From assembly GCA_031549605.1 (NCBI GenBank), contig JAVBPM010000034.1, positions 1 through 56,573 of the forward strand: 56,573 bases of DNA, in the 5' to 3' direction. The stretch comes from WRAI01 sp031549605. GTDB lineage: Bacteria; Bacillota; Clostridia; Oscillospirales; UBA929. Numbering within the stretch: the stretch's first letter is position 1; every line of letters starts with the position of its first letter. Positions 24,412 through 33,886 of this stretch are shown here, one piece after another. The notes beneath the pieces are model-generated. The model had not been told where the DNA came from, did not search any database, and saw only the letters and a list, made by a program, of their open reading frames with translations. Position numbers and translations under genes: made by a program.

Positions 24412-25738
24412 GCAACTGCGCAACCGGCTGCTACTGCTCAACACCGCTGTCATCAGTATTGTTATGCTGGCCGCCTTTGCCGCTATCTATCTTATGGCCA
24501 GCGCCAACGCGACGGCCGCCAACAAGGCCAAGCTGTCGGGCAGCGGCCCGATGACCGACACCTCCGTCACTGTCACCGACCAAGCCGATCCCGACATCGT
24601 TATCAACGAAAACGGCCAGCACACGGTGCGCCACTTCGCCGCCGGCGACCAGTCGATGTTCACCGTCGAGGTCGACGAATCCGGCAGCGTTGTCACGGTT
24701 GACGCGCCGGCACCGCCGGACAGCGAAGCCTGCCAGCGTTTGGCCAGTCAAGCTTGGCAGCAGCAGCGCAACTACGCCGTGCTGCAGGACAACGGCCGCG
24801 ACTGGATGTACTGCATCAACCGCGACGGCGCCGCGCTCATCACCGTTACCAACGGCACGCAGGTCACGACAACACAGCCGCCGCAACGGCTCATTGTTTT
24901 TCTCGACGTCACCGACTCGCGCGCCGCGCTGACCTCGCTGCTGTGGATTTTTGCCGCTGTCGGACTAGTCATGCTCTTTGTCATCGCCGGCATCAGCCTG
25001 CTGTTTGCCAACCGCGCCATCGCACCGGTACAGCAGGCGTGGACGCGACAGAAGCAGTTTGTCGCCGACGCCTCGCACGAGCTCAAGACGCCACTGGCCG
25101 TGATTACCGCCAACGCCGACGCGCTGCTGTCCGACGACACGCTGGACGAACGCAGCCGCAGCAAGTGGCTGCATTACATCCGCACCGAAGCGCTGCGCAT
25201 GGGCAAGCTAATCAACGATATGCTGCAGCTGGCCAAAAGCGACGCGCTGTCCGACCAAACGGCCACCGACGCTGTTGACCTCAGCGCCGCCGTCACCGAC
25301 GTCGTGCTGGCCATGGAGGCCGTCGCGTTTGAAAAGCAGTTGACGCTGACGCACGACATCGCGCCGCACGTCAGTTTGCGCGGTGATGCCGAATCGCTGC
25401 GCCGTGCCGTTGTCATCTTGCTGGACAACGCGTTGAAGTACACGCCGCCGCAGGGCCACATCAGCGTGGCGCTGACGCGCAGCCATCACCAATGCCAGCT
25501 GCTGGTCACCAACAGCGGTGAGGCCCTCAGCACCGTACAGCTGAACCGGCTGTTCGACCGCTTCTACCGCGCCGACAGCGCGCGCAATAGCGACAGCGGC
25601 GGCTACGGGCTGGGTCTACCCATTTTCAAAAGCATTGTCGAGCAGCACAACGGCAAAATCATAGCCGCCAGCAATCAACAACAAGGCATTTCCTTTGGTT
25701 TTACACTAAAATGTACCGTCGATGCTGACACAACTTGA
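24404..25738 (+). CDS. Membrane sensor histidine kinase
   Basis: The product is 444 residues and overlaps the regulator gene by 8 bases. It has a first membrane segment at ~10-32, an extracytoplasmic sensor region at ~33-172, and a second membrane segment at ~176-202. The HisKA box has H225 (ADASHELKTPL), and the ATPase domain has N-box LDNALKYTPP and G-box GGYGLGLPIF. There is no clear HAMP domain between the second helix and HisKA. It forms a pair with the regulator upstream. The signal is not predictable from the sensor sequence. Confidence 0.95.
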   Translation: MFKQLRNRLLLLNTAVISIVMLAAFAAIYLMASANATAANKAKLSGSGPMTDTSVTVTDQADPDIVINENGQHTVRHFAAGDQSMFTVEVDESGSVVTVDAPAPPDSEACQRLASQAWQQQRNYAVLQDNGRDWMYCINRDGAALITVTNGTQVTTTQPPQRLIVFLDVTDSRAALTSLLWIFAAVGLVMLFVIAGISLLFANRAIAPVQQAWTRQKQFVADASHELKTPLAVITANADALLSDDTLDERSRSKWLHYIRTEALRMGKLINDMLQLAKSDALSDQTATDAVDLSAAVTDVVLAMEAVAFEKQLTLTHDIAPHVSLRGDAESLRRAVVILLDNALKYTPPQGHISVALTRSHHQCQLLVTNSGEALSTVQLNRLFDRFYRADSARNSDSGGYGLGLPIFKSIVEQHNGKIIAASNQQQGISFGFTLKCTVDADTT

Positions 25739-25763
25739 CGATACGGAACCTATCGTGTAGTAT
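25735..25763 (+). promoter_or_regulatory. Promoter of the four-helix membrane protein
   Basis: TTGACG (25735-25740), a 17-base spacer and TAGTAT (25758-25763). The -35 overlaps the stop codon of the histidine kinase gene. Confidence 0.7.
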
Positions 25764-25820
25764 GGCTTTCGACAGAATACGCAACGCTATGCACTGTCAA
25801 ACAACTGTTGGAGGGATACT

Positions 25821-26453
25821 ATGTACAACCAAGCCGGCAACATCACCGAGCGCAAGCCATCCTCACCCATTTCGTATCTGACCGGACTGCTCGGCGCACT
25901 GTTGGGCGCGCTAATCGGCGCCATCCCGTGGTACATTGTCAGCACGCATTTTGATTTCTTTGTCGGCTACCTCGGCTTTCTCATCGGCATCTGCGCCTTT
26001 TTCGGCTACAAACTGTTTCGCGGCGCACGCAATACCGTCTATGCTATCGCCATCGTCATTCTTTGCGCCATTTTCGCTCTGCTGCTCTCCATGTACGCGT
26101 CCTGCTTCACGAAGATTTGGGACACGTTTGATGAATACGGCGTTTTTTCCGATTCTGACATGAGTTTTAGCAATCAGTTCGACCTTGTGTTCAAAAGCAC
26201 CAACAAGGCGCTCGCTGAATCTGAAGTGCAGAAAAAGCTGTTGCCTAGCCTGCTGGTCGGCCTCGGTCTCGGTTTGCTGGGCGTGTTCTCAATGCTCAAG
26301 AGCATCACCGGCTACACCAAGAACAAGCCGCAATCGCAGCCGCTGGCGGCCGGCGCAGCCTACCCCGTTTACACGCCGCAGCAGCAACCGCAGTTGAGCG
26401 ACACCCAGCCGACGCAAGCCCCACCCAAAGACGACCCCGACTGGGACTCATAA
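25821..26453 (+). CDS. Polytopic membrane protein with Pro/Gln-rich tail
   Basis: The product is 210 residues with TGGAGGG before the ATG. About four membrane segments are visible (residues ~18-42, 46-67, 71-95, and ~148-166), the last separated by a soluble loop of ~45 residues. The C-terminus is Pro/Gln-rich (TPQQQPQLSDTQPTQAPP). It has its own promoter and is followed by a strong terminator, so it is a single-gene unit. No family is recognised. Confidence 0.75.
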   Translation: MYNQAGNITERKPSSPISYLTGLLGALLGALIGAIPWYIVSTHFDFFVGYLGFLIGICAFFGYKLFRGARNTVYAIAIVILCAIFALLLSMYASCFTKIWDTFDEYGVFSDSDMSFSNQFDLVFKSTNKALAESEVQKKLLPSLLVGLGLGLLGVFSMLKSITGYTKNKPQSQPLAAGAAYPVYTPQQQPQLSDTQPTQAPPKDDPDWDS

Positions 26454-26466
26454 TTCCAGACATAAC

Positions 26467-26499
26467 AAAACCGCCGTATCAGTGATACGGCGGTTTTTT
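26467..26499. terminator. Bidirectional terminator between convergent genes
   Basis: A near-perfect palindrome with arms AAAACCGCCGTATCA (26467-26481) and the complementary arm ending in TTTTTT (to 26499) can serve the plus-strand membrane gene and the minus-strand malic enzyme gene. Confidence 0.9.
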
Positions 26500-26511
26500 C
26501 CAGTATCTCGC

Positions 26512-27684
26512 TTACAGACGCGCCACGCCGGTATCGCGGGCGGCCTGCGCCACGGCGGCGGCGACCGCCGGACCGACACGCTTGTCAAACGGCGCCGGAA
26601 TGATATAGTCGGGCGTCAGCTCATCCAGCGTCAGGATATCGGCAATAGCCTGCGCGGCGGCAATCTTCATCTCATCGTTGATGTCGCTGGCGCGCACATC
26701 CAGCGCACCGCGGAAGATGCCGGGGAAGGCCAGCACATTGTTGATTTGGTTGGGGTAGTCGCTGCGGCCGGTGCCCATCACGGCGCAACCGGCAGCCAGC
26801 GCGTCGGCCGGATCAATCTCGGGCGTCGGGTTGGCCATGGCAAAGATAATGGGCTCGGGGTTCATCGTCTTGACCATCTCCTGCGTCAGTACATGCGGCG
26901 CCGACAGGCCGATAAAGATATCGGCACCCTTGACCACGTCGGCCAGCTGACCTTTTTTCATCTCCAGGTTGGAGATTTTGGCCATTTCCGCTTTCTCGCC
27001 GTTGAGGTGGTCGCGACCGGCGTAGATGGCGCCCTTGGTGTCGCACAGAATGACCTTGCGCAATCCCATGCTCATCAGCAGGCGCGTCACGGCGATGCCG
27101 GCGGCGCCCGAGCCGTTGACAACGACCTCCATGTCGGCCAGATTGCGCTTGGTCAGCCGCATGGCGTTGATCATCGCGGCGACGGTGACCACGGCGGTGC
27201 CGTGCTGGTCGTCGTGGAAGATGGGGATGTCGCAGCATTCCTTCAGCCGGCGCTCAATCTCAAAGCAGCGCGGCGCCGAGATGTCCTCAAGGTTGACGCC
27301 ACCGAAGCTGCCGGCCAGCAGTTTGACCGTTTCAACAATCACGTCAACCTCCTTGGAGCGGATGCAGAGCGGAAAGGCGTCGACATCGCCAAAGGTCTTG
27401 AACAGCACGCACTTGCCCTCCATGACCGGCATACCGGCCTCGGGGCCGATGTCACCCAGACCCAGCACGGCCGTGCCGTCGGTCACGACCGCCACAAGGT
27501 TGTGTCGGCGCGTCAGCGTGTAGGACAAATCAACATCCTTCTGAATGGCAAGGCAGGGCTCGGCCACGCCCGGCGTGTAGGCCACCGACAAATCCTCGCG
27601 GTCGTTGACCGGCGCGCGACTGATGACTTCGATTTTTCCGCCCCACTCGGCGTGCTTTTCCATGGCCTTCTGTCTGTAGTCCAT
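26512..27684 (-). CDS. NAD(P)-dependent malic enzyme
   Basis: The product is 390 residues, starting at the ATG after GAGGGTG. It converts malate to pyruvate and CO2 with reduction of NAD(P). Signatures are YTPGVAEPC, VVTDGTAVLGLGDIGP, a metal-site segment IFHDDQHGTA, the nucleotide-binding VVVNGSGAAGIA and FAMANPTPEI. The length is that of the short bacterial form without a phosphotransacetylase domain. It lies 11 bases after a lactate/malate dehydrogenase gene, so the two are co-transcribed and act around malate and pyruvate. Confidence 0.95.
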   Translation of the reverse strand: MDYRQKAMEKHAEWGGKIEVISRAPVNDREDLSVAYTPGVAEPCLAIQKDVDLSYTLTRRHNLVAVVTDGTAVLGLGDIGPEAGMPVMEGKCVLFKTFGDVDAFPLCIRSKEVDVIVETVKLLAGSFGGVNLEDISAPRCFEIERRLKECCDIPIFHDDQHGTAVVTVAAMINAMRLTKRNLADMEVVVNGSGAAGIAVTRLLMSMGLRKVILCDTKGAIYAGRDHLNGEKAEMAKISNLEMKKGQLADVVKGADIFIGLSAPHVLTQEMVKTMNPEPIIFAMANPTPEIDPADALAAGCAVMGTGRSDYPNQINNVLAFPGIFRGALDVRASDINDEMKIAAAQAIADILTLDELTPDYIIPAPFDKRVGPAVAAAVAQAARDTGVARL

Positions 27685-27695
27685 CGTTTTCACCC

Positions 27696-28652
27696 TCACA
27701 GTCCTAAATTCAAATCGTCAATTATGGCGCGGATGGCCGCACCCGATTGCTGGAACAGTTCTCTTTCGCGCGGTGTCAGCTGCAACATCAAGTAGTCGTA
27801 GACGCCCTCGCCGTTAATCATCGACGGCATCGACATAGCCACGCCCGACACGCCGTAGACGTCGGTCAGCTCGGTCGACACGGTGCGAATGGTGTTCTGG
27901 TTTTTCACCAGCGACTCGACCAGCGATGTCACCGCCACGGCAATGGCGTAGTGTGTCACGCCCTTGTGCTTGATAATCTCGGCACCCGCCGTTTTCACCT
28001 CGCTGGCAATGCGCTGCTTGTCCTGCTCGCTGAACAGCAGACCGCCGTCAAGGCAGAAATCATAGACATTTTTGCCCGCGATATGCGTGGCGCTCCACGC
28101 CGGCAGCTGGGTGTCGCCGTGTTCGCCGATGATGTAGCCGTGAATGTTGCGCACATCAATCTGAAACTGCTGACTCAGCAAAAAGCGGAAGCGCGCGCTG
28201 TCCAGCGTCGTGCCGGTGCCCATCACGCGGCCGTGCGGCAGTCCCGTCCAGCGCTGAAACAAGTAGGTCAGCACATCGACGGGGTTGGACACGACCAAAA
28301 CCACGCCGCCGTTGTAGTACTTCATGACATTGTCGCAGATGTCCTTGGCAATGCCGGCGTTCTTGCGCGCCAGATCCATGCGCGTCTCGCCCGGTTTACG
28401 CGCCAGTCCGGCGGTTACAACAATAACATCGCAGTCCTTGACGTCTGAGTAATCGCCGGCATAGATGTTCATCTGCCCCAAAAACGACAGACCGTGGTTG
28501 ATGTCCATCACCTCGCCGTAGGCTTTGTCCTTGTTGACGTCAATGAGCACCAGCTCACTGACCGTCTGCTGCAGCGACATGGAAAAAGCAATTGAAGCAC
28601 CGACATAGCCGGCGCCAATAATAGCTACCTTAGATTTGGCTTTATGAAACAA
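27696..28652 (-). CDS. L-lactate/malate dehydrogenase family enzyme (LDH-like)
   Basis: The product is 318 residues from a TTG start 8 bases after AAGGGGG; an ATG further upstream lacks a ribosome site. The NAD fold has IIGAGYVGAS, the active-site loop is AGLARKPGETR, and the catalytic block is IIGEHGDTQLPAWS. KGVTHYAIA is the LDH-type segment with Thr. At the classic specificity position (102 in LDH numbering) LDH has Gln and MDH has Arg; here it is Arg, while the rest is LDH-like. It heads an operon with malic enzyme. Substrate preference (oxaloacetate or pyruvate) is therefore uncertain. Confidence 0.85.
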   Translation of the reverse strand: MFHKAKSKVAIIGAGYVGASIAFSMSLQQTVSELVLIDVNKDKAYGEVMDINHGLSFLGQMNIYAGDYSDVKDCDVIVVTAGLARKPGETRMDLARKNAGIAKDICDNVMKYYNGGVVLVVSNPVDVLTYLFQRWTGLPHGRVMGTGTTLDSARFRFLLSQQFQIDVRNIHGYIIGEHGDTQLPAWSATHIAGKNVYDFCLDGGLLFSEQDKQRIASEVKTAGAEIIKHKGVTHYAIAVAVTSLVESLVKNQNTIRTVSTELTDVYGVSGVAMSMPSMINGEGVYDYLMLQLTPRERELFQQSGAAIRAIIDDLNLGL

Positions 28653-28684
28653 CGAAATCGCCCCCTTATACATTGAATGGGCTA

Positions 28685-28713
28685 ATCCTACCACGCGTCT
28701 CACAGGCGGTCAA
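28685..28713 (-). promoter_or_regulatory. Promoter of the dehydrogenase/malic enzyme operon
   Basis: On the minus strand TTGACC (28713-28708), a 17-base spacer and TAGGAT (28690-28685) lie 33 bases before the TTG start. Confidence 0.7.
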
Positions 28714-28777
28714 TGGTCAAAACGCACGATAACAACGCGCCTAAGTCGACAATAATCTCGATTATGCCCACCTCGAC

Positions 28778-28806
28778 TTGCACCTCGCCTTGCATTGTGG
28801 TAAAAT
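28778..28806 (+). promoter_or_regulatory. Promoter of the MoxR operon
   Basis: TTGCAC (28778-28783), a 17-base spacer and TAAAAT (28801-28806) lie 44 bases before the moxR-type start, divergent from the dehydrogenase promoter. Confidence 0.65.
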
Positions 28807-28850
28807 CACAGGTATCGTATGTGACTCAAAATCGGAAAGGAGACAAGCCT

Positions 28851-29789
28851 ATGCCAAACCAACAGCTGGCGGCCATTGTCGACAACATGGAGAAAGCGAT
28901 TTTCGGCAAACGGCAGTCCGCCGAGCTAATGCTCATGGCGCTGCTTTGCCGAGGCCATATACTCATTGAGGACGTGCCCGGCGTGGGCAAAACCTCGCTC
29001 GTCTCGGCACTGGCCAAGAGCGTCAACTGCTCCTTCCGCCGCATTCAGTTTACGCCCGACCTCATGCCCAGCGACATTACCGGCTTTACCGTTTACAACC
29101 AGAAATCGGGCGACTTTATCTTCCGCGAGGGTCAAATCATGGCCTCCTTTGTGTTGGCCGACGAAATCAACCGTGCCTCGCCCAAGACGCAGTCGGCGTT
29201 GCTTGAGGCCATGGAGGAGGCGCAGGTCACCGTCGACGGCATCACGCACCCACTGCCCAGCCCGTTTATGGTCATGGCGACGCAGAACCCCGTCGAATAC
29301 GTCGGCACCTACCCGCTGCCCGAGGCGCAAATCGACCGTTTTCTCATGCGCATTGAGCTGGGCTATCCCGACAAACGGCATGAGGCCAATATCCTCAAGC
29401 ACTACCAGACCGTCAGCCCGCTGTCTCAGCTGACCGCCGTGCTCGACGGCCCGACCGTTGTCATGGCGCAGGAACTGGTGCGCAAAGTCTACGTCGACGA
29501 CCTCATTCGCCAGTACATCGTCAACTTGTCCGACTACACGCGCCACCACACCTCAGTCACGCTGGGCGTCAGCCCGCGCGGCAGTCTGGCGCTCTGTCAC
29601 GCCGCGCAGGCCTGCGCGCTTTACAACAACCGCAACTTTGTGCTGCCCGACGACGTCCGGCAGCTGGCCATACCCGTGCTGTCGCACCGCATCATTCTCA
29701 AGCAGGACGCCAAAATGACCGGCCTGTCGCCCACGAGCATTGCCCAGCAGGCGCTCGACCGCGTGCCGGCTCCGCTTGTAAAGCTGTGA
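28851..29789 (+). CDS. MoxR-family AAA+ ATPase
   Basis: The product is 312 residues, starting at the ATG after GGAAAGGAG; the frame is open upstream but includes the promoter. Walker A is DVPGVGKTSL (~41-50), Walker B VLADEINRA, and a sensor ATQNPVEYVGTYPLPEAQIDRF motif follows. The C-terminal helical lid ends near LDRVPAPLVKL. MoxR ATPases act with DUF58 proteins, and here the DUF58 gene overlaps by four bases (GTGA). It is probably a chaperone for maturation of a surface or membrane complex containing the transglutaminase-like protein downstream. Confidence 0.95.
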   Translation: MPNQQLAAIVDNMEKAIFGKRQSAELMLMALLCRGHILIEDVPGVGKTSLVSALAKSVNCSFRRIQFTPDLMPSDITGFTVYNQKSGDFIFREGQIMASFVLADEINRASPKTQSALLEAMEEAQVTVDGITHPLPSPFMVMATQNPVEYVGTYPLPEAQIDRFLMRIELGYPDKRHEANILKHYQTVSPLSQLTAVLDGPTVVMAQELVRKVYVDDLIRQYIVNLSDYTRHHTSVTLGVSPRGSLALCHAAQACALYNNRNFVLPDDVRQLAIPVLSHRIILKQDAKMTGLSPTSIAQQALDRVPAPLVKL

Positions 29790-30943
29790 AAAAGCTCAAG
29801 CCCAGGCTGCGCATCTCCTATCTTTTTCTGCTCATCTCCGTCACCGCGGTCGCCGCTTACTTCGGAGGTCCGGTTGCTTATGCCCTTTTTTACCTCGCCG
29901 TTCTTATGCTGCTCATTGCGCCCGCCTACATCGCGCTGCTGCGCCGTTGCGTGCGCGTCTCTTTTCATCAGCCGGACGAACGGCTGGTCAGCGGCACCAG
30001 CACGGCGTTGTCGCTGTGGGCTGAGAACACCAGTTTTTTGCCGTTACCCTTATTCGACTGCATGGTTCAGTCCGATTTACAGGGCTGGGAACAGCAGATG
30101 AAGCTCAGCTTTCCGCTGCCACCCAAGTCCACGCACACCACCAACATCGCCCTCACCTTCCAGTATCGCGGCAGCTACGCCTTCACCGTCGAAAACGGCA
30201 TTTTCAGCGACGCGTTCGACATCCTGCGACTCAGAAAGCCCATCAACTGCCGCCATCTGGTGACCGTCTATCCCCACCTGCGACCCGTGCAATCGATAAA
30301 ACGCAGTCGCATTCTGTCCGAGTACGAGGAGCGCTACTTCAAGCGCGGTCTGGAGGACAACGGCCTGTACAGCGAGGTGCGCGAATACCAGCCCGGCGAC
30401 AGCCAGTCGCGCATTCACTGGAAGCTGTCTGCCAACAAGGACCTGCTGATGTCCAAGCTCTACGAAACCAGCGACGACGACAACCTGCTGCTGTGGCTTG
30501 ACCTTAACCGTCCGCTCGCAACCGACAGTCTGCAACAGCAGGAAAAGGTCATCGAGCTGACGCTGTCGGTCGTCCACTACTGCCTTGAGCGCCGGCTGCC
30601 GTTCTCGCTCTGCTATATGCAGGACGGTGCGCTGGTGTCGCACGACGGCCGCGACCCCTCTGACTTCGAGCCGTTGTATACCATCCTCGCCGGCGTGCAG
30701 TTCAGCAGCGCCGTGTCGCTCAATGACGTCGTTACCCACCGGCCGGCCGTGCGCGAAACGCTGGTGTTTACCGCCATGCCCGACCAAGGGCTGCAGCAAT
30801 TTCTCGACAACCCCAACCGCCGCGTCGAGGCCTTTGTCGTCACCGACGACGTCACGCGCTGGAATTTGTACCAGCCCACGCGCGCCTTGTCCGTGTTTGC
30901 CATGAGCGCCTTCGATATGCCGGCGCGCGTACTGGAGGGTTAG
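29786..30943 (+). CDS. DUF58 membrane protein
   Basis: The product is 385 residues starting at GTG within the moxR stop. Two membrane segments are near the start (~11-28 and 30-50). The DUF58 core has YQPGDSQSRIHWKLSANKD at around residues 203-222, then a vWA-like region (LLLWLDLNRP). DUF58 proteins are usual partners of MoxR ATPases and of TgpA-type transglutaminases, and all three are contiguous here. The molecular role is not known. Confidence 0.93.
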   Translation: MKKLKPRLRISYLFLLISVTAVAAYFGGPVAYALFYLAVLMLLIAPAYIALLRRCVRVSFHQPDERLVSGTSTALSLWAENTSFLPLPLFDCMVQSDLQGWEQQMKLSFPLPPKSTHTTNIALTFQYRGSYAFTVENGIFSDAFDILRLRKPINCRHLVTVYPHLRPVQSIKRSRILSEYEERYFKRGLEDNGLYSEVREYQPGDSQSRIHWKLSANKDLLMSKLYETSDDDNLLLWLDLNRPLATDSLQQQEKVIELTLSVVHYCLERRLPFSLCYMQDGALVSHDGRDPSDFEPLYTILAGVQFSSAVSLNDVVTHRPAVRETLVFTAMPDQGLQQFLDNPNRRVEAFVVTDDVTRWNLYQPTRALSVFAMSAFDMPARVLEG

Positions 30944-30945
30944 CC

Positions 30946-33189
30946 ATGGAAACAACCTCCAGACGCACACTGCGCATCTCGCGAACCGTCGATTTGCTGC
31001 TGGCCGCTGGCCTCTCCTTTTGCCTATTGCAGGCGCTGGGCAGCTACTTTATTCTCCCCATAGAGCCGCTCTTTTTGCTCTCACGCCTGCTACTGCTCGG
31101 CGTCATTATCGGCGTTCTGCAATTCAAGCCGGTCCGCTGGACGGTGTTGGGCCTGCTGGCCGTGTTGGCACTCATCTCGCTGCTGCAAGCGCTTAACACC
31201 GAGACCACCTTTTGGACGCCTGCCCTGCAACAGTACACGCAGTGGCTGACGCGCTTTGCCACCGTCGCCGCGCGTCCGCACGATGTCTACGTTCCGCTGA
31301 CCTACACGCTGCTGACGCTGATTATCTACCTACCCATCTACCTGCTCATGCGTGTACATCTGCACACACCGCTGTTTTTGGCCGGTGCCGCTGTTTTCAT
31401 CGCGCAGAGCATGTTCAAAACCGGCCTCGACTGGCTGCTGTTCATCGTCTTTCTGCTGTTGCTGGCGCTCAGCGCCGCGCGACAGATTTACAGCCAGCGC
31501 ACGCATGAAAAACCGTTCCGCGCCGCGGCCGGCGTACTGCCCCTCTGTCTGCTGCTGGCGCTCTGTGCCGGTCTTTTACCCAAGCCCGACAATGCGCTGC
31601 CGCTGCCCGCCATCAACGAGCTGGCCAACAAGCTGGGTCTCAGCTTTCTCAGCAAATCGGCGCTGTTCAGCACCGGCTTTACCGGCACCACGCTGAGCGA
31701 CGGCGATTTGGGCGGAGGACGCCGCGCCAACAATATGCGTATGCTCAGTGTCAGCAACGGCTACAGCACCTATCTGCGCGGCCACACCTTCGACACCTAC
31801 ACCGGCCGCAAATGGGAGCGCTCCGACCAGACGCTGCGCGACTTTACGCCGTTTGTCAACAATGCCGACCTGCCGCCGGAATCGACGCGCAGCACGACCA
31901 TTACCTACCATGCGCTGCGCACCGATGTGCTGCTGCAGCCGACGCTGCTGATTGACGCCCAAACCAGGACGCTCGGTCTGCCGTTGATGACCACCCACAA
32001 TGGCACACTCTTCACCGACGGCGACAAATCCGAGGGCTTTACCTACACCGTCACCTCCTATTATCCGCGCCTGACGACCGACGCATACGAGAACGTACTG
32101 CGTGGCAGCGTATCGCCGTTGCAGCTGTTTACGGGCGGCACACTGGCCGTCAGCAGTGCCATCCCACCTTACGCCGCGCCGCTGATGCAATACTTTACCG
32201 CGCTGAGCGACGTCAACGATCTAATGCTGCCCAGCTCGTTGCCGACACGTGTCGGCGCGCTGGCGTACGAGCTGACCGCCGGCCACAGCAACGATTACGA
32301 CAAGGCCAACGCCATCGCCGAGTACCTGCGCAACGAGTTTACCTACACCACCGACATGGAGGAAACACCCGAGGGAGAGGACTTTGTCGACTATTTCCTG
32401 TTTGAGCAAAAGAAGGGCTACTGCACCTACTTTGCCTCCGCCTTTGTTGTGCTGTGCCGCAGCGTCAATATTCCGGCGCGCTACGCCTCCGGCTTTGTGC
32501 TGGTGCCCGACGGCAAACCGGGCCAGTTTTCGGCCACCGGCAATCAGGCGCACGCCTGGGGCGAGGTCAACTTCCCCGGCATTGGCTGGGTGGCCTTTGA
32601 GTCAACGCCGCCTTACGGCGGCTACGGCGACCCCGTCGCCGCGCCGACCGCCACCCCCGCGCCGTCGGCCACGCCGCGCCCGTCACGCACACCGCGTCCC
32701 TCGCTGACGCCGCGCCCGTCAACCACCGCGCCCGTCACCTCGGTCGCGCCCAGCACCGCGCCTACGCCTGTGGCCTCGACGGCCAAAGCCTTCCCGCTGT
32801 GGGTGCTGTGGATAGTGCTGCCGCTAGCGCTTTTGGCACTATGGCTGTCCGCCTGCCGACGCCGCAACAAGCACCGCTACACCATTATCAACAGTGGCGG
32901 CAGCGACGGGCTCAAGCTGCTGTGGAAAACCATTTTGTCCACCATGCCCGCCTTTGACCTACCCAGAAACGAGCACGAGACACTGCGCGAGTACGCGCTG
33001 CGCCTTACCTCCGAGCTGTCGCCGCTTGAGCTGCGACCCGCCGCCAACGAACTGGACGCGCTGGTGTTCGGCCAGATTGAGCCCGAGCCCGACACCTACG
33101 GCGACTGCTACACCGCCTGGCTGGCCGCGCTCAAGCAGCGCAACGGCACCAAATACTTCGTCCGCCGCCATCTGCTCGGCCGCCTGTAA
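30946..33189 (+). CDS. Membrane transglutaminase-like protein (TgpA type)
   Basis: The product is 747 residues with GGAGGG before the ATG. Five to six membrane segments fill residues ~15-215. An external transglutaminase-like domain follows with nucleophile C493 (KKGYCTYFAS), H536 (NQAHAWGEV) and the acidic position in WVAFESTP, where Glu takes the place of the usual Asp. A Pro/Thr/Ser-rich linker of TPRPS-type repeats (~565-605) leads to another membrane helix and a cytoplasmic DUF4129-like tail. With MoxR and DUF58 it forms a conserved trio probably acting at the cell envelope. Confidence 0.93.
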   Translation: METTSRRTLRISRTVDLLLAAGLSFCLLQALGSYFILPIEPLFLLSRLLLLGVIIGVLQFKPVRWTVLGLLAVLALISLLQALNTETTFWTPALQQYTQWLTRFATVAARPHDVYVPLTYTLLTLIIYLPIYLLMRVHLHTPLFLAGAAVFIAQSMFKTGLDWLLFIVFLLLLALSAARQIYSQRTHEKPFRAAAGVLPLCLLLALCAGLLPKPDNALPLPAINELANKLGLSFLSKSALFSTGFTGTTLSDGDLGGGRRANNMRMLSVSNGYSTYLRGHTFDTYTGRKWERSDQTLRDFTPFVNNADLPPESTRSTTITYHALRTDVLLQPTLLIDAQTRTLGLPLMTTHNGTLFTDGDKSEGFTYTVTSYYPRLTTDAYENVLRGSVSPLQLFTGGTLAVSSAIPPYAAPLMQYFTALSDVNDLMLPSSLPTRVGALAYELTAGHSNDYDKANAIAEYLRNEFTYTTDMEETPEGEDFVDYFLFEQKKGYCTYFASAFVVLCRSVNIPARYASGFVLVPDGKPGQFSATGNQAHAWGEVNFPGIGWVAFESTPPYGGYGDPVAAPTATPAPSATPRPSRTPRPSLTPRPSTTAPVTSVAPSTAPTPVASTAKAFPLWVLWIVLPLALLALWLSACRRRNKHRYTIINSGGSDGLKLLWKTILSTMPAFDLPRNEHETLREYALRLTSELSPLELRPAANELDALVFGQIEPEPDTYGDCYTAWLAALKQRNGTKYFVRRHLLGRL

Positions 33190-33202
33190 GGGAGGGCTTG
33201 CC

Positions 33203-33886
33203 ATGCACGTCAACTGTCTGATTGTCGACGACGAGCAACCGCTGAGCGTCAGCACCTGCGAGTTTTTCAGCCATTTCGGCGTGACCGCTCATTGGGCGGC
33301 CACCGCTGACGACTGCCTGGCCTTTCTCAGACAAAACAGCGCCGACCTCATTCTGCTCGACATCAACCTCGGCAGCAGCTCCGGCTTCACGCTGTGCGCG
33401 ACACTGCGCGCCACCACCGATGTTCCCATTCTGTTCATCAGCGCCCGTTGCAGCGAGGACGACATGCTGCTGGCACTCAACATCGGCGGCGACGACTACA
33501 TACAGAAGCCCTATTCGCTCAGCGTGCTGCTGGCCAAGGTCAAGGCGGTGCTCAAGCGGCGTCAGCCCAGCGCGCCCGAGGCGCTCTGCTTTGGCAACTG
33601 CCGCCTCGACGCCGTCAACGGCACGCTGACCCGCGACGGCAGGCCCGTCATGCTAACCGCCATGGAGTTTAAGCTGCTCTGCTATCTGGCCAAGCACAGC
33701 GGCCGCGTTGTCGGCAAGGAGGAGCTGTTTGCCAACGTGTGGCAGGACAGCATCACCGGAGACGGCACGCTCAACGTCCACATCCGCCGCCTGCGCGAGA
33801 AAATCGAGCCCGACCCCAACCACCCGACCTACATCAAAACGAGTTGGAAAAGCGGCTACCGTTTTGACCCCCAACCACAGCCATGA
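33203..33886 (+). CDS. OmpR-family response regulator
   Basis: The product is 227 residues with GGGAGGG before the ATG, 13 bases after the transglutaminase gene; the frame is open upstream inside that gene. The receiver has IVDDE, phospho-acceptor D53 (LLDINLGSSSG) and K102 (QKPYS). The DNA-binding domain has LTAMEFKLLCYLAKHSGRVV and IKTSWKSGYRF. It overlaps the histidine kinase gene by four bases (ATGA). The neighbouring ABC exporter genes carry a candidate 11-bp repeat box, so they are likely targets. Confidence 0.95.
   Translation: MHVNCLIVDDEQPLSVSTCEFFSHFGVTAHWAATADDCLAFLRQNSADLILLDINLGSSSGFTLCATLRATTDVPILFISARCSEDDMLLALNIGGDDYIQKPYSLSVLLAKVKAVLKRRQPSAPEALCFGNCRLDAVNGTLTRDGRPVMLTAMEFKLLCYLAKHSGRVVGKEELFANVWQDSITGDGTLNVHIRRLREKIEPDPNHPTYIKTSWKSGYRFDPQPQP

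Noticed and set aside
26482..27795. Long plus-strand open frame (437 codons) opposite the malic enzyme gene
   Set aside because: Its protein is a His/Arg/Gly-rich shadow of the coding strand with no domain or ribosome site. The minus-strand malic enzyme is unmistakable.
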